From contig NC_083530.1 of the NCBI RefSeq assembly GCF_032362555.1, forward strand, positions 1,394,001 to 1,458,000: a stretch of DNA of 64,000 nt, given 5' to 3'. The notes beneath the pieces were generated by a model. That model was not told the origin of the DNA, did not search any database, and worked only from the letters and a program-made list of their open reading frames with translations. The translations under genes and the position numbers were made by a program. This document shows positions 19,600 to 30,849 of the stretch, piece after piece (within the stretch, counting starts at the first letter, position 1; every line of letters begins with the position of its first letter). Source of the stretch: Amyelois transitella (taxonomy: Eukaryota > Arthropoda > Insecta > Lepidoptera > Pyralidae).

Positions 19600-20480
19600 C
19601 TACTACTTCCTCCTGGCTTTAGTCCCCTTTGCATCCTCATGCCGTGTGGTTCCCGGCACCAATACAAAAAAGAATACGACCACTCCATTCCACTCTTTCC
19701 CGTGGATGTCGTAAAAGGCGACTAAGGGATAGGCTTACAAACTTGGGATTTTTTTTAGGCGATGGGCTAGCACAACCTGTCACTATTTGAATCTCAATTC
19801 TATCATTAAGCCAAATAGCTGAATGTGGCCATTCAGTGTTTTCAAGACTATTGGCTCTGTCTACCCCGCAAGGGATATAGACGTGACCATATGTATGTAT
19901 GTATGTGTGTGTATGCATCCTCACCACTCTGGAGAGGAGCCCAGGGTATTTGACCTGGATTGGGTGAGTCAGGTTTTCACACGAAGCGACTCCCGTCTGA
20001 CCTCCGCAACCTTTGCAGGGGAACTTAATCCGTATTCAAATTCAAAATTTTTATTCATTACTATAGGATACTATATATCGCTTAATAATTGTCAAAACGT
20101 ATGGATTAACAACATTGGTTGACGTCAAATAAATTAATTAAAAACTAAGTTTACTGCCGCTTCCAAGGCGTCAGTACAGAAGAAGCGGTAACAAACTGCA
20201 CTGCAGCATTTTCTTCAACAACGTCAACTTCGCAATATTATTATATTATTGTATCGATCATGGTCACACATCCAGTTGCCTGAATGTGCAGGTTTTCTCA
20301 TGAAGTTTTCCATCATCGTAAGAGCATATTATTCAAACTAATGTACGTAACTTCGAAAGTCAGTATGAATAGTCATTGGTACATGGCCGATGTGGGATTC
20401 GAACCTGTGCCTTTTTGCGCCGCACGCATTCAAACCGGGCAACTTACCGTCTCGGCCACCGACGCTATGTTATAACATAC
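19600..20480 (-). mobile_element. Family D tRNA-headed SINE with two nested insertions
   Basis: On the minus strand the head lies at about 20475-20390: GGTGGCCGAGACGGTAAG (A-box-like) and GGTTCGAATCCCAC (B-box-like). The body and the end near 19600 follow. It is interrupted by a plus-strand family A element at 19640-19914, flanked by GCATCCTCA at 19631-19639 and 19915-19923, and by a minus-strand family G copy at about 20030-20245. Confidence 0.8.
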
Positions 20481-20499
20481 TATACTATTATTTAAAGAC

Positions 20500-20690
20500 T
20501 AGCTGTGCTCGAAACCTTTTTCGCGTGAAATTGTTATTTTGGGCATTATTGAAGTTGCAATGCAGTTTGTTATCGCTTTTTCTGCACGCTTACTAATATC
20601 GGAACACACAGCTGAACGTGGCCTTTCAGTATTTTCAAAATGTTGGCTCTGACTACCCTGCGAGGGATATAGACGTAATTATGAAAATGA
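20500..20690. repeat. Family B and family A fragments
   Basis: 20500-20560 is the 3' end of a minus-strand family B element (ACTAGCTGTGCTCGAAACC); 20595-20690 is the 3' part of a plus-strand family A element. Confidence 0.6.
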
Positions 20691-21659
20691 GTACCTACGC
20701 AAAATAGCATCCTTATATATGCGTACATACATGCACTTACACATCATAATTAAATTATAATTAGTTCATTAAACTATAGTACTCAAGATAATAACTATAA
20801 TTGAACTTCCACGTTTCTGAATGTACGTCTCATAGAGTATACAGTTATCGGGCATAGAGAATGCATTCACCTCGAAATAGGTTGCCAACTATGTAGATCA
20901 GAAATGACAAAAGTTACAAACTCTCAAGAAAAATGTTTTTCTCAATTTTCACTTTTTGAAGCTTTTGTTTTATGAATAAAAAGTAATCGAGAGATTTTGA
21001 ATTGTTTAAAGGAGCGATTTTTTTTTAATAAAATTGATTTCCTATAGGAGAATAGATAGTATTAAAAAAAGAACTATATTTTACTTAACATAAGCGTTAA
21101 ATAACGAGTTCGTATTCTGGTTTTTTTTCATTAACTTTACTTTTATTTACCAATAAAAAATATGATACCTACTGTTATGTAATAAATTACACTTTTATAA
21201 TTAATACTAGTGACACCCCCAATATATGTATAAAACTTCCTCTTTTATCACTCTATCTATTAAAAAAACTAAAACAAAGTCAGTTGTGTAGTTTTAAAGA
21301 TCTAACCATACATACATACAGATATAAGGACAGACGCGGGAAACGACTTTGTTTTACACTTATGTAGTGCTGTACAATTTACTTTAACTTAAATGCACAC
21401 TCTACAACCAATACATTTGTTACTCTATGGTCGGCAAAAACGTAAGATATGCCAGGTGGGCCGTTCATTACTCTATGCCCTAAATAATAGTGAGAAAAAT
21501 AAACACGATTAATGTAAACGAACGTATGCTGAAAATAACGGCGTTTTGCTTCACTGCGCCAAAAAAGAGGTTATGTTTTTCGATACTCTTTGTTTCAATA
21601 CCTTTGCCTACCCTTTTTTTTATTAGATGTCATAATCGTATTTTTCTGCCATGATTCAA

Positions 21660-21775
21660 TATGGGTTGGGTTCCCTAGCAAAGGTTGTGGAGGTCAGACC
21701 GGTAGGGACGCTTCATGTAAAAGCCTGAGTTACCTAATCCAGGGTCATGGTCAAACTCTTGTTATATACCTACTG
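21660..21775 (+). repeat. Family D SINE fragment
   Basis: GGTTGGGTTCCCTAGCAAAG, TGTGGAGGTCAGACCGG and TCCAGGGTCATGGTCAAAC. Diverged. Confidence 0.6.
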
Positions 21776-21834
21776 GAGTTCAGTACATAACCACAGTTTA
21801 CGCTAGGACGAAGAAAAAAGTAATTACCGGATAG

Positions 21835-22256
21835 TACCTGGGTAACCGAGCGGATCTCATTGTCTTATGTTAACCATTTGAAATGACATTGTTACAGCCG
21901 TTTTTAAATTTATCGTCATATACGACTTAGAAGAACATAATAACCGGATGATATTTGGGAGCCGTGTGGTTCCCGGAACCAATAAAAAAAAAATATGGCC
22001 ACTCCATCTCGTTGCCATGGATGTCGTAAAAGGCGACTAAGGGATAGGCTTATAAACTCGGCATTCTTGGCGATGGGCTAGCAACCTTCGGTCTTTTCAA
22101 GACTGTTGGCTCTGTCTACCCCGCAAGGGATAAAGACGTGATTATATGTATGTATTTATGTAATACCTGGGTAACCGAGCGAATCTCGTTGTTTTTATGT
22201 CAACTGTTTCAAATGACATCGTTAAAGTAGTTTTCATATTTATCGCCATTTTATAA
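21835..22256 (+). repeat. Diverged direct repeat flanking a family A element
   Basis: TACCTGGGTAACCGAGCG and the next 70 bases occur at 21835-21925 and at 22166-22256 with about ten differences. A family A element (21961-22160) lies between. The second copy ends 28 bases before TMC exon 3. Confidence 0.7.
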
Positions 22257-22283
22257 ATTTAACTATATTATATATGTTTTCAG

Positions 22284-22384
22284 AAAATCTATCCAATGAA
22301 GAACGAACTTGGGAAGAGATCATGCAAATTAAGGCGATGCCCGTGCCAATGGGGCAGAAGAGGGAACTTAAGGCGAGGTTACAG
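22284..22384 (+). CDS. Tmc7: TMC7-like exon 3
   Basis: A 101-base exon, acceptor TATATATGTTTTCAG and donor TTACAG|GTATAT. It encodes NLSNEERTWEEIMQIKAMPV and PMGQKRELKARLQ. W-E-E-I-M-x-I-K-A-M-P-V-P-M is a conserved element just before the first TMC membrane segment. Phases match exon 2 (phase 1) and exon 4 (phase 0). Confidence 0.9.
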
Positions 22385-22536
22385 GTATATTTGTTTTGGT
22401 TCAATATTGCAATGAACAAAAAGGTTATCAAAGTTTTATTTATTTTTATCAATAGTTACTTATGCCTTTATGATGGAATTGGATATCGCTTCACACGCTG
22501 GTTCAATTATTCACATATGCTCATTTTTTATTTCAG

Positions 22537-24558
22537 AACGCTACGAAACTACGACTACAAGGCTTCGAACAAATCCATTGGCGACAACGAAAATTCTGGC
22601 ATCGTTTTCGAAGTCGGTTCGGCGAAATAATCGGTAAACTAGAATTATGGCAATCCCCGATGCGCGAAATAGAAGGTAACTTCGGAACGGGCGTGGTATC
22701 TTATTTCCTATTCCTAAGATGGCTACTATTTTTAAACGTAGCGATTTCACTAATGGTAACACTCTTCTTAATACTACCAAAGGTGTTGCTAGTCGAAAAC
22801 TACTATGACTGCGACGATTTTCTACCAAATTCTACCATATGCTGTTCGCAGGCGTATTTGGAAAGAAATTTGACGGATACTAATGTTATATTAGATGTAA
22901 TTCAAGGTACTGGTCAAATGGAGAAGACTATATTGTTTTACGGTGTATATTCTGACCAAATATATACGTATTTTGTAAGTAGTTTGTGGGATGCCGAGTT
23001 GTATTATGACATGCCTTTGGCGTACATATTAGTGCCAATATTTTGGGCGTTATTTTCTTTAGTAGCTATCGTCAGAACGGGCGCTAAAGGTTTCAAAGAG
23101 AAGCTGGTGGAAAGCGAAGGTCAATTTTACGTTTATTGCAATTTAGTTTTCGGTGGCTGGGATTTTTGCATACACAATGAAAAGTCGGCAAAAATTAAAC
23201 ACAAAGCTTTATTCAATGAAATCAAAGGTTACTTAGAAGAGGAAAGGTTTAAAGAAGAGAAACAGATGCGCACAAGGGAAAGTCAAATTCTACTGCATTT
23301 GAAAAGATTTTTTGTAAATTTGGTAGTTTTAGTGATTCTGATATTGGCAGGCGCGTTGATATTCGTTACTTTTAATTATTCTATGCACAAATTGAATCCG
23401 AATGCGACGCTTTCGTTCACGGATGTCAAAGAAAGTAATAGAACAGCGTCAAGGCTTACTTTTAGCCGCTTAAATTTGGAAAGAAGCGAGCTTACTACAA
23501 CAGGCGAGACGATTTTGGAACAATTAGAGAACACATTGCTCGAATTCCTACCATTCCTTTGCATAGTAGTTCTAAACGTTATTGTGCCGGAAATATTCGG
23601 TTATTTGATAAAATTTGAGAATTACAATCCGGCTCATGTGTTAGTTATAACATTGTTGAGAACAGTGTTACTGAGGCTGTCGTCTTTAGCTGTTTTATTA
23701 AGTCAAATGTATTTGTATGTGACCACTAACGGAGTTAGATGTACTCTGAATAATGACGACCCCAACACGCCCGATTGTTGGGAAACTTATGTGGGTCAGC
23801 AGTTTTACAAGTTGATCATAACAGATTTTGCTGTGCAAATGATATTCACATTTATTATCAACATGCCTAGAGCGTTCTTAGCTAGACATAGCGCTAACAA
23901 ATGCCTCAAAATCATCGGTGAACAAGACTTTTATTTGCCTAAACATGTATTGGACATTGTTTACATCCAAACCTTGATATGGATGGGCTCATTCTTCTGT
24001 CCGTTCCTACCGATCATCGGATCGATATTTTACTTTACAATTTTCTACATTAAAAAGTTTACGTGTCTAGTCAACTGCACGCCATCGCCTATAGTAGTTT
24101 ACAAAGCGTCTAAGAGCAAATCTTTATTCATGTCAGTTCTATTATTAGGTTTTGTTATATCTATAGCGCCGATAGCGTATTCTGTGGCTGAAATTCTACC
24201 ATCAATCAATTGTGGTCCTTACAGGAGATATTCTTCAGTTTGGGCGTACGTCATACAGACATTCGACGGATTTCCTTTTGTTATTAGAGAAATCGTTTTT
24301 CAATTAGGCACGTCTACATTTGCGATACCAGTGTGTGCGGTTTTGTTGTTCTTTCTATATTATTATTGGGCTGTCGCCACAGCTAACAGACACATGGTGG
24401 GTGTTTTGAAGAATCAATTAGTTTTGGAGGGGCACGATAAACAGTTTCTTTTGAATAGGCTCAGTGCGTTTATAAGGCAGCATCAGAAGAGGTGCGATAG
24501 GAAAAATAGGGCTAGTTTTGCGGATGACGATTCGTCTATTAGGCAAAGTTCTAGATAA
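22537..24558 (+). CDS. Tmc7: TMC7-like channel, main exon (membrane domain)
   Basis: Last exon, 673 codons plus TAA, acceptor TTTTTTATTTCAG. It begins NATKLRLQGFEQIHWRQRKF; its first ATG-led stretch at 22660 is internal. It carries most of a transmembrane channel-like protein. About ten hydrophobic segments begin at TGVVSYFLFLRWLLFLNVAI. A long cytosolic, Lys/Glu-rich loop precedes the third. The TMC signature CWETYVGQQFYKLIITDF lies at about residue 420 of this exon, and a basic tail ends in DDDSSIRQSSR. TMC proteins form mechanotransduction-type channels or regulators of them, in the plasma membrane or ER. The whole protein would be about 800 residues, normal for the family. Assignment to the TMC7 branch is from general resemblance and is less sure than TMC itself. 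The main exon is intact. Confidence 0.92.
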   Translation, partial: NATKLRLQGFEQIHWRQRKFWHRFRSRFGEIIGKLELWQSPMREIEGNFGTGVVSYFLFLRWLLFLNVAISLMVTLFLILPKVLLVENYYDCDDFLPNSTICCSQAYLERNLTDTNVILDVIQGTGQMEKTILFYGVYSDQIYTYFVSSLWDAELYYDMPLAYILVPIFWALFSLVAIVRTGAKGFKEKLVESEGQFYVYCNLVFGGWDFCIHNEKSAKIKHKALFNEIKGYLEEERFKEEKQMRTRESQILLHLKRFFVNLVVLVILILAGALIFVTFNYSMHKLNPNATLSFTDVKESNRTASRLTFSRLNLERSELTTTGETILEQLENTLLEFLPFLCIVVLNVIVPEIFGYLIKFENYNPAHVLVITLLRTVLLRLSSLAVLLSQMYLYVTTNGVRCTLNNDDPNTPDCWETYVGQQFYKLIITDFAVQMIFTFIINMPRAFLARHSANKCLKIIGEQDFYLPKHVLDIVYIQTLIWMGSFFCPFLPIIGSIFYFTIFYIKKFTCLVNCTPSPIVVYKASKSKSLFMSVLLLGFVISIAPIAYSVAEILPSINCGPYRRYSSVWAYVIQTFDGFPFVIREIVFQLGTSTFAIPVCAVLLFFLYYYWAVATANRHMVGVLKNQLVLEGHDKQFLLNRLSAFIRQHQKRCDRKNRASFADDDSSIRQSSR

Positions 24559-25056
24559 TCCAATAATTTTCATTAATGAGGCATTTTATAAGAGAATCGT
24601 AGATTGTCTGGGCTGAAAGTAACATGACTTTGGTTTATAAACAAGCGTTTTGTTTCTTAGCAGAAAATTGTGCATTATGTAAAAAAATCTCTGTCTAAAC
24701 CGACAAGAGCATATAAGTAGCTGATTGACAAGTGAAAAAAAAAAATGCAAAATTATCGCTTTTTGAAACCGGAATTTAAATTTATTTTCCCAATATTTAG
24801 TAAATTCCAAAAAGTTACAACATACAATCCGCGTATGAATCAGCAAGTGTAAGTGTTGCCATGTAGGTGACCGTCAAAAATGTAAATTTTTGTTAAATAT
24901 TGTATATTTATGGTTTTAAACTAATTTGAAAAAAAAAAACAAAGATTTACGTCAAAAAGCTAATTTTATCGAAATTATTGTACGTTATAATATGACGTTT
25001 GTGTCACATGTAATTTTTTGGTCAATATTAATAAGCGATTTATTAGTGTTTTTGTA

Positions 25057-25067
25057 AATAAAATAAA
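25057..25067 (+). terminator. Probable TMC7 polyadenylation signals
   Basis: Overlapping AATAAA hexamers (AAATAAAATAAAC) about 500 bases after the stop codon. The region between is AT-rich, with no repeat that I recognise. Confidence 0.5.
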
Positions 25068-25216
25068 CTAAATTCGTGTTAATTATGATAAATGTATAAA
25101 TATGATAAATATCCCGGCCACTTTATGTAATATATATATGAAATATCTCATTAAAATAATATCTAATATGTCAAAGCACATGTATGGTAAATACGATAAG
25201 GAAAAGTTATTTGTAA

Positions 25217-25962
25217 GATCAACACTTTGAGTTACACAAGTAATTCTACTTGCCAATAGAATAATTAAACATTTTTTTTTATTAGTGTAATTATACCAAC
25301 AAAACAAAGGATTTTTCTATAGTTAAAATTTGTCACTTTAGTCAAAATTTACTAATTAATTTTGCTTTATTTTTAAATCTTTATTTATTTTAACAAAATT
25401 TTACGTAGTAAATTTTATGTATATTGAATGAATTATAAGTGTGAAAAAAGGGATTTTCCCCAATTCCAATTGAGGAAAAATCTCTTTATTTTCTTAACAC
25501 AGTGCCACTTATAATATTTAACGTATTTTTGTATGTGTATGTTTTGTTTATTCAATTCAATTATTAATAATTATCGTAGTTTTAATTTAAGATCAACACT
25601 TTGAGTTACACAAGTAATTCTACTTGCCAATAGAATAATTAAACATTTTTTTTTATTAGTGTAATTATACCAACAAAACAAAGGATTTTTCTATAGTTAA
25701 AATTTGTCACTTTAGTCAAAATTTACTAATTAATTTTGCTTTATTTTTAAATCTTTATTTATTTTAACAAAATTTTACGTAGTAAATTTTATGTATATTG
25801 AATGAATTATAAGTGTGAAAAAAGGGATTTTCCCCAATTCCAATTGAGGAAAAATCTCTTTATTTTCTTAACACAGTGCCACTTATAATATTTAACGTAT
25901 TTTTGTATGTGTATGTTTTGTTTATTCAATTCAATTATTAATAATTATCGTAGTTTTAATTT
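25217..25962. repeat. Tandem duplication, two ~373-bp copies
   Basis: 25217-25590 and 25591-25962 appear identical base for base (GATCAACACTTTGAGTTACA ... ATTATCGTAGTTTTAATTT). Each copy contains an imperfect foldback: ATTATAAGTG ... CACTTATAAT outside GGGATTTTCCCC ... GAGGAAAAATCTC. Non-coding, downstream of TMC7. Confidence 0.9.
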
Positions 25963-26369
25963 CAGTTAATTGGCAACACCGAATATTTATTGGTTAATCA
26001 ACGGATATTATGTGTTTATAACAACCTTGAAACAATGTTGCCATATATAAAACAATATTTTATATCGCAATGTAATACTTATCTGACTTGACTGCAATCA
26101 ATTTAGCTCAATAATGCTCAACATTTTTAGATCTTCCATTACATAGTAACTTTAGATAAATGGCAATCAACTTGAATGATTTAGAATCCTAGTTCAATGC
26201 GAATAATTATAATTTTCCCCTCATGCCAACGAAGTTAAAAAATTATATATTATCTATGTCCATTCTTTTATACTAAAAAGTTCAAAATCACTTAAATTTG
26301 GAACATACCTAACATGCCATGTCAGTTCTTCCGGTAATTTTATAAGAGATTTTTTTTTACAATGTAATT

Positions 26370-26640
26370 ATTTTTGTCTCCGTACCAATAGCGGAGTTTT
26401 ATGTGTGTGTATCTGTCCATGTAATTGTATCTTTCTAGGTCCTAAAATAATGGAAAGAAAATGATGTAACCAAAAAAAATAAAGGTATCATTGAGTGAGG
26501 CCATTTCAACCTACATATATTTACTGCTTATTTGTCTTGAAATTAAGCATTTAGGCACAGGATTTCATGCGGTATGGGGAATTAAAGATAAATAAATAAT
26601 TTTGCGCTTTACGCAAGCGGAGCCACGGGCATACTCTAGT
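26370..26640 (+). repeat. Family H-like remnant
   Basis: Begins near TTGTCTCCGTACCAATAGCG and ends ACGCAAGCGGAGCCACGGGC followed by ATACTCTAG|T. No coding sequence. Confidence 0.4.
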
Positions 26641-26924
26641 TGTTTACGTTTTGCTAAAAGTACAATTTTCTAAAGTACCCACTGTAACCGGCTCGCAAAA
26701 TACCGGTATTTCCAGCTCTCGTACCAAAAAGTACATTGTACTAAAAATAATAAAAATAGGTACAATTTTATAAGAGTAAATTTTCAAGTGTTCCTAAATG
26801 AAATATATGGATTTAATTTTATCACTCATTTTAATACAAAGCAAAACAAACGTCGTAATTCTTCCGTTTTGCATAACATATATGAGAATTTATGCGAAAT
26901 GTTGATATACCTAAAACTGGACCA

Positions 26925-27015
26925 ATCCAGGATCCATGGTCAAGGGATCTTATCCCGGGCTCCTCTGCAGAGTGGTGAGGATGCACCGGAACTATAGCCA
27001 AGAAGAAGAATGATG
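26925..27015 (+). repeat. Family D SINE fragment
   Basis: CCAATCCAGGATCCATGGTC, GGCTCCTCTGCAGAGTGGTG, ending CAAGAAGAAGAATGATG. Confidence 0.65.
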
Positions 27016-28004
27016 ATTATACCTAAAAATGGACTGCATCAAAATAAGCAGCTCTGTAATTTCTGTACATAGCATTTATTAGCACATAGGTAAGTAGTCA
27101 TTTTAGGGATCTCAATTTATGTAATATTTAATTATCCACATAAATGTTTCAAACTGTGGATCTTTGTAATTTGTAATAATCATTAGATTTATTCAGTTTT
27201 TGTATGGCATATTGTTGTTAATGTATATTAGTGGAATTAAAGAGATATGTTTTGGGGAAACAAGATTAATTTATTTATCTTTTAATGTGTAACTGTCGGT
27301 TTTCTGCCGAAATATTTGGATTAAAAGTACAGAATATTTGATAATATCAATTTTATAACTCGGCCGGCCCGGGAAGGGGTCTTATTTATCAACAGTTTTT
27401 CTATGTTTTCAATTTTTATCAATTATTAATTTCCATTTTACTTTCATTCGGATTATGATTCAAAATCCCATGCTTAGTGAATAAAAAGAGTCGGGAAATT
27501 GTAATGTAACTGGCAACATTAGATATTTATCAACCAAAAATATTCATAAGTAGGAGATTTAAAAAATAGAGGCGGGAAATTGTTACGTAACTGGCAACAT
27601 ATGATCAAATACTCATAATTATAATCAATCACAAACAACTTAGAAATAAGGAGCCAGCCAATAATTAAGTCGTTGTATTGACAAGAGAATATATTGCAAA
27701 TTTAAATGAGGAACGAATGAGATAGCCCCTAGATATTGGCAAGAAATATTTATTTGAGTCAAGACAGAAAAGGGCTTTAATATTGTTAATTAAAAATACT
27801 CAAAAAATCTGTAAAATAATTTGTACATTCTACTCTTGGTTGGTTTCACGAATAAAAGTTGGTAACACTAAATTTTAAGTTTAGATTAACATAACTACAC
27901 TGCCATAGTATCTGTCTTCAATTTATAAAATAAATTATATACCTACTGAATGAATTGTACTTTTGTTTTATTTAGAAATTGCAAGTGCAAGGTTCCGTGC
28001 TGTT

Positions 28005-28335
28005 CTGGTATGGTCTTGAATTTTGGCTCTGTCTACCTCGTAAGGGCAAAAGACGTGATTGTATGTAAAAGCAGAGGAGCTTGGTCCATCTTTAATAAAG
28101 TCTTGACTTCAATCAGTTGAACGTCATTAAGTAGATAATTTATATAATTATTTATTTATAACGTAATTCTTTCAGTTTTATTAATTAAGTCAGTCGGAGC
28201 AACTCCCATCCACAGATATTATTCCTCCTATGTATTGTATGATGCCTGGGGAACCATGCGACAGACGATGTTTTGTCTGAGTTTATATTTATGCTCCGAT
28301 CCGTGAAATCTTTGCTTGCGAGATTTAGCATACGC
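28005..28335. repeat. Family A tail and family L fragment
   Basis: 28005-28070 is a 3' family A piece (GGCTCTGTCTACCTCGTAAG). 28240-28335 is minus-strand family L (GATGCCTGGGGAACCATGCG). Confidence 0.6.
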
Positions 28336-28970
28336 GCTGTGATTGGTTGGTGGCGTGACGTTTGAAGATGTTGAAATATTTGGGTTACCGATCAGAGAAT
28401 TCTAACCTTTTTATTCTTACCAGACTATGCTTACAAAGTGTACCACAGGCACCTACTTCCCGCGGGAATAGCACCAGCAACTGTTGGATCATGGTGACCC
28501 CCTTGACCGCTGAACCACAGGGTAGTCAGTGGTATCGAATACTTGACCTTATTTTTTAGGTTAACAAATGTTTGTCGTTAAAACACCTGTATTTACAGTA
28601 CAAGTGTACACTGTAAATATCAACGATATCGTAAATGGTAGTCTTCATAAACGAATAAACAATAACATACGCTGAATTATTCGTTTGCATTTCAAAATAT
28701 AATACATATTTTAAGCAGTTCTGCGTAAAACAGTCGTAATCTGTTAAAAAAAAATATATTTTCCAATATTTATGTCTGTATGTAGTACATAAAATATGTA
28801 TATTGATAAACAAAATATTATGTTTATTCATGTAAATTAATAATTAAATATATGTATTTATAAATACGAATTAATTAAAAAAAAAACAAGATTTATAATA
28901 ATAAATTTAAAACATAAATTAAAAAAAATAATTAACAAACCTATTTTAATACTGGCCACATCGTGGTGGC

Positions 28971-28984
28971 TTGCCATTGGCAAC
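28971..28984 (+). promoter_or_regulatory. RFX X-box-like motif upstream of Arl13b
   Basis: TTGCCATTGGCAAC: two inverted half-sites TTGCC/GGCAA with a 3-base spacer, 127 bases before the Arl13b ATG. Against the ciliary-gene X-box as I know it (RYYNYY, 1-3 bases, RRNRAC), reading from 28970, only the first position differs. RFX factors drive ciliary genes through such sites, and Arl13b is a ciliary gene; the functional link is inference. Confidence 0.6.
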
Positions 28985-29110
28985 CGTTGTGTCAACAAAA
29001 CTTTTTTGTTTACAAATGTCTAATGGCGACAAATTTGAAGTTTTATCGCGTTTGTACTGCAATATACTGCTCAATTTAGCTTTAATTAGCCTGTTTTGTG
29101 TGCAAAAACG

Positions 29111-29462
29111 ATGGGGAATTGTTGGGCGGGATTATTTAAGCGACGGCGTGTTCGTCGTCACATAGTTTTAATCCTGATCGGTTTAGACAACGCTGGTAAA
29201 ACACAAACGGTAAATAACTTGACTGGGGAGAAAGATGACAAGATTTTGCCAACTGTAGGTTTTAAGGCTGTTAATTTAATACACAAAGACACACCTGTGA
29301 CTATATACGACTTGGGGGGAGGCCCACATTTCAGAGAAATATGGCATCAATATTACAGCGAAGTGCATGGTGTGATATTCGTCATAGATTCAAGTGATTT
29401 TTCGCGTTTGGATGAATGCAGGGAGGTTTTGGAAGAAGTTCTTTCCCATGACAAGATATCAG
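29111..29462 (+). CDS. Arl13b: Arl13b exon 1: GTPase N-terminal half
   Basis: First of seven exons of an Arf-like small GTPase of the Arl13b type, which acts in cilia as an activating factor for Arl3 and in Hedgehog-type ciliary signalling. It starts MGNCWAGLFKRRRVRR; Gly2 and Cys4 suit N-terminal acylation (vertebrate Arl13b is palmitoylated here). An ATG five codons upstream is possible. The P-loop is GLDNAGKT, and switch I has PTVGF. The G3 motif is DLGGG, which lacks the usual Gln, a known Arl13b trait. YYSEVHGVIFVIDSSD follows. Donor ATATCAG|GTGAGT, phase 1. The seven exons join to 479 codons plus stop with no phase error. Confidence 0.92.
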
Positions 29463-29821
29463 GTGAGTGTTCGTGTCAATATATTGCCATAGTAACCATT
29501 ATTTTGTCGTTCATGTGTGACGAATTTGTTTGATCAGCTAACACATGCCCACTTGATTTTTTAATTAAATTTGTTGCGCAATGTGTTGATAAGGTGTAGA
29601 GTCTAAACCGTGGATAATTTTCTACTTGTGGGTGGCCAATACTCGTAGTTTGATACCAATTTTATTACATTTCCAATTCGATACTATTAAAAGTTTTTGA
29701 GGGTAGTTTTACAAATCAGTCATTTAAAAACTTTAACCACTTGGTAATAAGGTTCTTTTTTTAAAATAAATCTTATGGAAATTTTACAGGGTATTTTTTT
29801 GTGTACACCATTCTTAATTAA

Positions 29822-29940
29822 TTTATTTATTTAAACTTCATTGCACAAAATACAAATGTATAGCACAATTGGCAGACTTAATGCTAGAAGCATTATCTAC
29901 CAGTCAACCATTAGGTCTGACAGAGAACTTTATGTGGGGT
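29822..29940 (+). repeat. Family K repeat
   Basis: TTATTTAAACTTCATTGCAC ... ATTATCTACCAGTCAACC, in Arl13b intron 1. Confidence 0.5.
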
Positions 29941-30217
29941 CAAACTAAATAAATATATTAATACCTACACAGAATATAAAATAAAATAATTAAAATATAT
30001 AATATACATACATACATAAAAACTATAATAAATAAACAATATACATAAAAAAAGTGGGTGCAGTGATCACCAAAATGAGTGAAAAGGCTTATTATTTTAA
30101 AGAACAAAAAAGAGATGTATTAATAAGTTAAATGTATAGCAGGATTTTTTTAAAAATATTAAATTAAGTATTATTTATTTATCTACTGGGTTGAGGTCAA
30201 TCAAATAAATTATTGAT

Positions 30218-30668
30218 TTATTATACCGGCACCTATAGAAAAAACAATAGGACCACTCCATCTCTTTCCCATGGATGTCGTAAAAGGCGACTAAGGGATA
30301 GGCTTATGAAATTGAGATTCTTCTTTTTCAGGCAAGAGACAGGTTGTCACTATTTGAATCACAATTTTATCATTAGGCATAAGAGCTGAACATGGCCTAT
30401 CAGTCTTTTTAAGACCCGCAAAGGATATAGACATGATTATATGTATGTATCCTACTAATATTATAAATGCGAAAGTTGTGAGTATGTCAGGATGTCAGTA
30501 TGGATGTTTGTTACTCTTTCAAGCAAAAACTACTGAACCGATTACGATGAAATTGGTTGGTATGTAGGTAGCTGAAGACCCAGAATAACATATAGGCTAC
30601 TTTTTATCCCGGAGTACCCGCGGGATTGATAGGGTTTCCATGCGGACGAAGTAACGGGCGGCCTCTAG
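30218..30668 (+). mobile_element. Family A element followed by family C Helitron-like element
   Basis: 30218-30449 is a family A copy ending ATGTATGTA. The family C element 30450-30668 (A|TCCTACTAATATTATAAATG...CCTCTAG|T) inserted into or beside its tail. It ends 34 bases before Arl13b exon 2. Confidence 0.75.
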
Positions 30669-30702
30669 TGTATACATATATATATTTATCTATTTATTTC
30701 AG

Positions 30703-30802
30703 GCAAACCCGTTCTTGTGCTAGCCAATAAACAAGACAAGAACGGCGCTTTGGATGACATCGACGTGGTAGAGAAACTCAATATTGAACCTTTGGTCAAC
30801 AA
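30703..30802 (+). CDS. Arl13b: Arl13b exon 2: NKQD motif
   Basis: A 100-base exon, acceptor TCTATTTATTTCAG and donor AACAA|GTGAGT. It encodes [20 protein letters not shown] and [17 protein letters not shown] is the guanine-specificity motif (G4). Starts in phase 1, ends in phase 2. Confidence 0.92.
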
Positions 30803-30849
30803 GTGAGTAATTATTAGTTATCTTTTGTTCTCATTCATTAAATTCTCAT

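Noticed and set aside
20390..20475. Second tRNA-like sequence (GGTTCGAATCCCAC on the minus strand)
   Set aside because: It is the head of family D and is repeated at 33040 and 46780 with the family D body.
28362..28559. 65-codon plus-strand ORF upstream of Arl13b
   Set aside because: Short, no domain, begins beside a family L fragment; no splice or promoter support.
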